A stretch of 8,488 nucleotides of DNA from Pseudomonadota bacterium (GTDB taxonomy: Bacteria; Pseudomonadota; Gammaproteobacteria; Pseudomonadales; Pseudohongiellaceae), in contig JADFOC010000085.1 in NCBI GenBank assembly GCA_022563075.1, positions 1-8,488 of the forward strand, in the 5' to 3' direction. Shown here piece after piece: positions 5,703-8,488 of this stretch (positions are counted from its first letter, which is position 1; every line of letters begins with the position of its first letter). The notes beneath the pieces are model-generated. The model was not told the origin of the DNA. It worked only from the letters and a program-made list of their open reading frames with translations, and ran no database searches. The position numbers and the translations under genes are program-made.

Positions 5703-8488
5703 CTAGAAAGTATGTTGAAAACGAAGGTTGTAGAACCTGCCCCAATTCCTGTCCAGAGATGAAGAATAAGGAGTGACCGCGGTTTCCTGCGGATCAGGAA
5801 AACGGTCAAACATGTTATTCACTGTCAGGGAAATGCTGGATTCACCTTGCATGCCCAAAAAGTCCTGGATCCTGTACTGATAGAACAGATCAAAAACCGA
5901 CATCGAATCAACCCGACAGGAGGCATTGGACAAGGTAGAAATACAGCTACCACTGGGGACATTAAGGTCCGCTACATGGTGGTGATAACGACCGGTTAAC
6001 CTGGCGATGTGGTTACCGTAGGCCCAACGCAGACCGGCAGAGCCTTTCCATTTGGGCGAACCGCCGTCCTGCAGACCTTCGCTGCGGCCTAACTGGCCGG
6101 CCACGTTGATCCGATCAGACGAGGTAGGATCCGGAGTGAGGGTGAATTCATCCACATAGGTCATATCGATATTGGCGGTAAAGCTGCCATAATCACCACC
6201 GATGAAGGGGATTTCCTCACCGTCGAAGGTAAAGCGCGCACGGATGTCGTAGGTGATACTGGTGTTCTGATCCAGATTGAGGTAAGAAGCCACCACGTCG
6301 GTCAGCTCGGTAGGATCATCCGGGTTTAATCGATAGAATCCCCTCGAAGTCGCAGGACAGTCAGAGGCGGGCGTCTGTCCGGGACCAAGCATGCAGGTCT
6401 GAAACGATGGCTCTCCGGTAGCAAGCCAGTTATCACGCACGCCAAGGTAACAGGCAGAGTCTCCGCTGGCGCAACCGGCGCCCTGTGCGAAAGCGATCAT
6501 TGCCTTGCGGTAAATATCTGACTGTATCCCAAAACTGGCGTAAACCGTCTGGTCATTGAAATCCACTTCGAAGCGGTCGATGTCAATCGCTAGACGACCA
6601 TCCAGCAGATTGAAAGACACACCCACGTTAAAGGCCTCGGAGGTTTCACCCTTCAGATTGGGGGTGGCCACCGTGGTTCTGCGGAAGGTAACCTGCCCGC
6701 CAGTGGAACACATATCCTCGGTGACACCGGTCACCGCGGTACCACCCAGGCCACCATCGCCAGTAGTATCGTCATCCACCAGCACTTCACAGGCGTAGTC
6801 GCCGCTGGTGCTGCCGGTGGTGACAAACTCGATGCGCTTGTCACCGAAGGCGGTAAACTGGCCTGGTATCAAGTAGCCCTCACCGTAGGATGCGCGGAAC
6901 GAAACCCAGTCAATACCCGGCGGCTGGTACACAATACCAAACTTGAGGATGTCATCTTGATAGGTACCGCTACCCGATTCCACGGGAATGGTTGCGTCGA
7001 TGTCATTTTTGGTGTTGCGTATTGCAGCCGACAACTCCAGCATGCCCCAGCGATCACTATCGAGCACCGGTGCGTTAAGCTCCAGGAAGAAGTCCAGTGA
7101 GGCACTCTCTGTCACCCGTCGCTTGAAGGTCGAACCACGGGGACGATCCTCCAGCAGTGCCAGTTGGTCGGGAAGAAACTCCTCTTCTTCGAGCCGGTAG
7201 TGAACACCGATAGCCATCGCCAGCGGTCCACCCTGAAGCTCAAACGGCAGAGGTCCGGCAGCGACGATATCCACGATATTTTGCTGGTAGACGTTTTGTT
7301 GCTCGGCGGGGGACAGCAGGCGGTCATAGACTTCCTGATCGTTGATCAGCGCTGGATCGGTCTGCCAGTTTGGCAGTGGATTGAACTCGGCATCATGCAG
7401 GAAAAACGCCGTGCCGAACGGGTTGAAGCACTTGTCCTTCGTCTCACCCAGTGTACAGTTCAAGCCACGCTCGATCGCACTGAGGGAACTATCGCCATTA
7501 CCGAAGGTGCCCTTGCGGTCGCGCTGGCGGTTGGCGTAGATATAGTCGGCATTGATAATCCAGTCGGTGTTACCGATGAGATATTCGAAGCCAATCTGGT
7601 AGCGCTGGGTTGCGGTGTGCTGAAACGCCGGGGTATTGCCGTCGGCATCGGCGTAACGGGAATAACCCCCGTTAGGATTGCGCGTGCTGCCAACCACCGA
7701 GAAGGTATTGTCCAGATACACGTCTTCCTGAAAGGGAATACCCGACGCCGGATTAAACGGATCGTTGGTCAATATGACGTTTCCGCCAAGGGCGGAATTG
7801 AAGCTGGTGCTGCTGCCATCACGATCTGGAATACCGTCACCATTGGCATCCACGGCATAGAGCAGTTGTCCTCCCACCATGGCCCGGAACGGATTGCCCG
7901 GATGGGTACCCGATACCAGGAAGCGGTTACCGGCGACGGTATTACTCACCCGTGAGCTACCGACGGCGCCAATGGTGTTATTGGTGTCGGTTTCATTCTG
8001 AATACCAATAACCAGTTGCGCGTGCATGCTCAGATTATCGCTAAACTGATGATCGAAATAGGCATAGGCTTTGTGCTGTTCCAGGTCGCTCACGTAGGTT
8101 CTGTAGTTAAAGGCGTTCGCCTCACACTTGCCTGAACTCACCAGGATGCCGTTACGATAGGCGCCCTGTTGACGGAAATCCGTGCCGCCGTCATGGTAAG
8201 TATGCTGACAGGCTGGATCCGCCATGGTGGATGTAGAGGCTCGACCGGTACGGGAGCTGGTGGTAATCAAGTTAGTAGTGGAGCTGCGTCTGGGCACATC
8301 GAAGGTGCCCGGATTACTGAGGTTGGTCCAGGGTCCGGAGCTGCTTAGCCGGCCGGCCGAGTTTGGCGCTCTGCGGTTGACGCGAGAATCAATATATTGA
8401 CCGAAGCGATCATGGGTCTGTTTTATCTCGTCTCGCTTTCGGTAATCGTAAGCGAAGACAAAATTACTGTCGTCGGAACCCCAGCCGC
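5703..8488 (-). CDS. TonB-dependent outer-membrane receptor, 5' end outside window
   Basis: Seen: the minus-strand frame is open from the right edge (first full codon at 8486-8484) to TAG at 5705-5703, giving 927 visible residues. The frame continues upstream of the GTG at 8297 through GWGSDDSNFVFAYDYRKRD, so that GTG is internal and the true start lies beyond the edge. The visible part is beta-barrel: alternating amphipathic strands (WIINADYIYANRQRD, ISLTVNNMFDRF), FRASYGEGYLIPGQF as the barrel box of the family, and the terminal NWGRFYNLRFQHTF ending in the aromatic outer-membrane insertion signal. The plug domain and TonB box are not visible. Loops are long and contain 12 cysteines, mostly in close pairs, and an Asp-rich DANGDGIPDRDG stretch like a calcium loop. 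Known: such receptors import siderophores, metals or large organics using TonB energy. The substrate cannot be told here. A strong terminator 50 bases downstream isolates it from the genes to the left. Confidence 0.93.
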   Translation of the reverse strand, partial: GWGSDDSNFVFAYDYRKRDEIKQTHDRFGQYIDSRVNRRAPNSAGRLSSSGPWTNLSNPGTFDVPRRSSTTNLITTSSRTGRASTSTMADPACQHTYHDGGTDFRQQGAYRNGILVSSGKCEANAFNYRTYVSDLEQHKAYAYFDHQFSDNLSMHAQLVIGIQNETDTNNTIGAVGSSRVSNTVAGNRFLVSGTHPGNPFRAMVGGQLLYAVDANGDGIPDRDGSSTSFNSALGGNVILTNDPFNPASGIPFQEDVYLDNTFSVVGSTRNPNGGYSRYADADGNTPAFQHTATQRYQIGFEYLIGNTDWIINADYIYANRQRDRKGTFGNGDSSLSAIERGLNCTLGETKDKCFNPFGTAFFLHDAEFNPLPNWQTDPALINDQEVYDRLLSPAEQQNVYQQNIVDIVAAGPLPFELQGGPLAMAIGVHYRLEEEEFLPDQLALLEDRPRGSTFKRRVTESASLDFFLELNAPVLDSDRWGMLELSAAIRNTKNDIDATIPVESGSGTYQDDILKFGIVYQPPGIDWVSFRASYGEGYLIPGQFTAFGDKRIEFVTTGSTSGDYACEVLVDDDTTGDGGLGGTAVTGVTEDMCSTGGQVTFRRTTVATPNLKGETSEAFNVGVSFNLLDGRLAIDIDRFEVDFNDQTVYASFGIQSDIYRKAMIAFAQGAGCASGDSACYLGVRDNWLATGEPSFQTCMLGPGQTPASDCPATSRGFYRLNPDDPTELTDVVASYLNLDQNTSITYDIRARFTFDGEEIPFIGGDYGSFTANIDMTYVDEFTLTPDPTSSDRINVAGQLGRSEGLQDGGSPKWKGSAGLRWAYGNHIARLTGRYHHHVADLNVPSGSCISTLSNASCRVDSMSVFDLFYQYRIQDFLGMQGESSISLTVNNMFDRFPDPQETAVTPYSSSLDRNWGRFYNLRFQHTF

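Noticed and set aside
7164..7955. Plus-strand open frame of 263 codons opposite the receptor gene
   Set aside because: It lies wholly antisense to clear beta-barrel coding sequence. Its translation is repetitive Val/Ile/Gly/Ala of the kind produced by complementing barrel codons, with no supporting start signals.
5703..8297. Treating the GTG at 8297 as the receptor's start
   Set aside because: The frame stays open to the right edge with receptor-like sequence, there is no signal peptide or plug after this GTG, and no ribosome binding site precedes it.

Overview
The window looks like chromosomal DNA of a Gram-negative, probably marine gammaproteobacterium. The evidence is a TonB-dependent outer-membrane receptor, a lipoprotein lipobox, several Sec-type signal peptides, and periplasmic c-type cytochrome and copper-protein families. 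The taxonomic placement is inferred from protein style only.

Layout, left to right. (1) Bases 1-258 hold a decayed plus-strand remnant of a protein with a tetratricopeptide tail. (2) Bases 314-3621, minus strand, hold three exported proteins in transcription order: a lipoprotein resembling the selenium-binding protein / methanethiol oxidase (SBP56/MTO) beta-propeller family, a MauG/MbnH-type diheme enzyme with an apparent TTG start, and an MbnP-like protein four bases after the diheme gene. (3) Bases 3622-3907 form a divergent intergenic region with a candidate promoter on each strand. (4) Bases 3908-4915, plus strand, encode an exported cyclase-family (kynurenine formamidase-like) metallohydrolase. 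(5) Bases 4964-5530, minus strand, encode a small exported protein of unknown function with its own good -10 box. (6) A strong intrinsic terminator at 5622-5653 ends the transcript of (7) a large TonB-dependent receptor on the minus strand, whose 5' end lies beyond the right edge.

The most interesting part is 314-4915. In characterised systems MbnH is a diheme enzyme that oxidises a tryptophan of its partner MbnP to kynurenine, creating a copper site. Here such a pair sits behind an SBP56-like lipoprotein, a family with copper-dependent methanethiol oxidases, and is divergent from an exported enzyme of the family that hydrolyses N-formylkynurenine. This suggests, without proving it, a periplasmic module in which a protein tryptophan is oxidised, possibly deformylated, and used for copper handling or for maturing the beta-propeller protein. 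The two rightmost genes look functionally separate.
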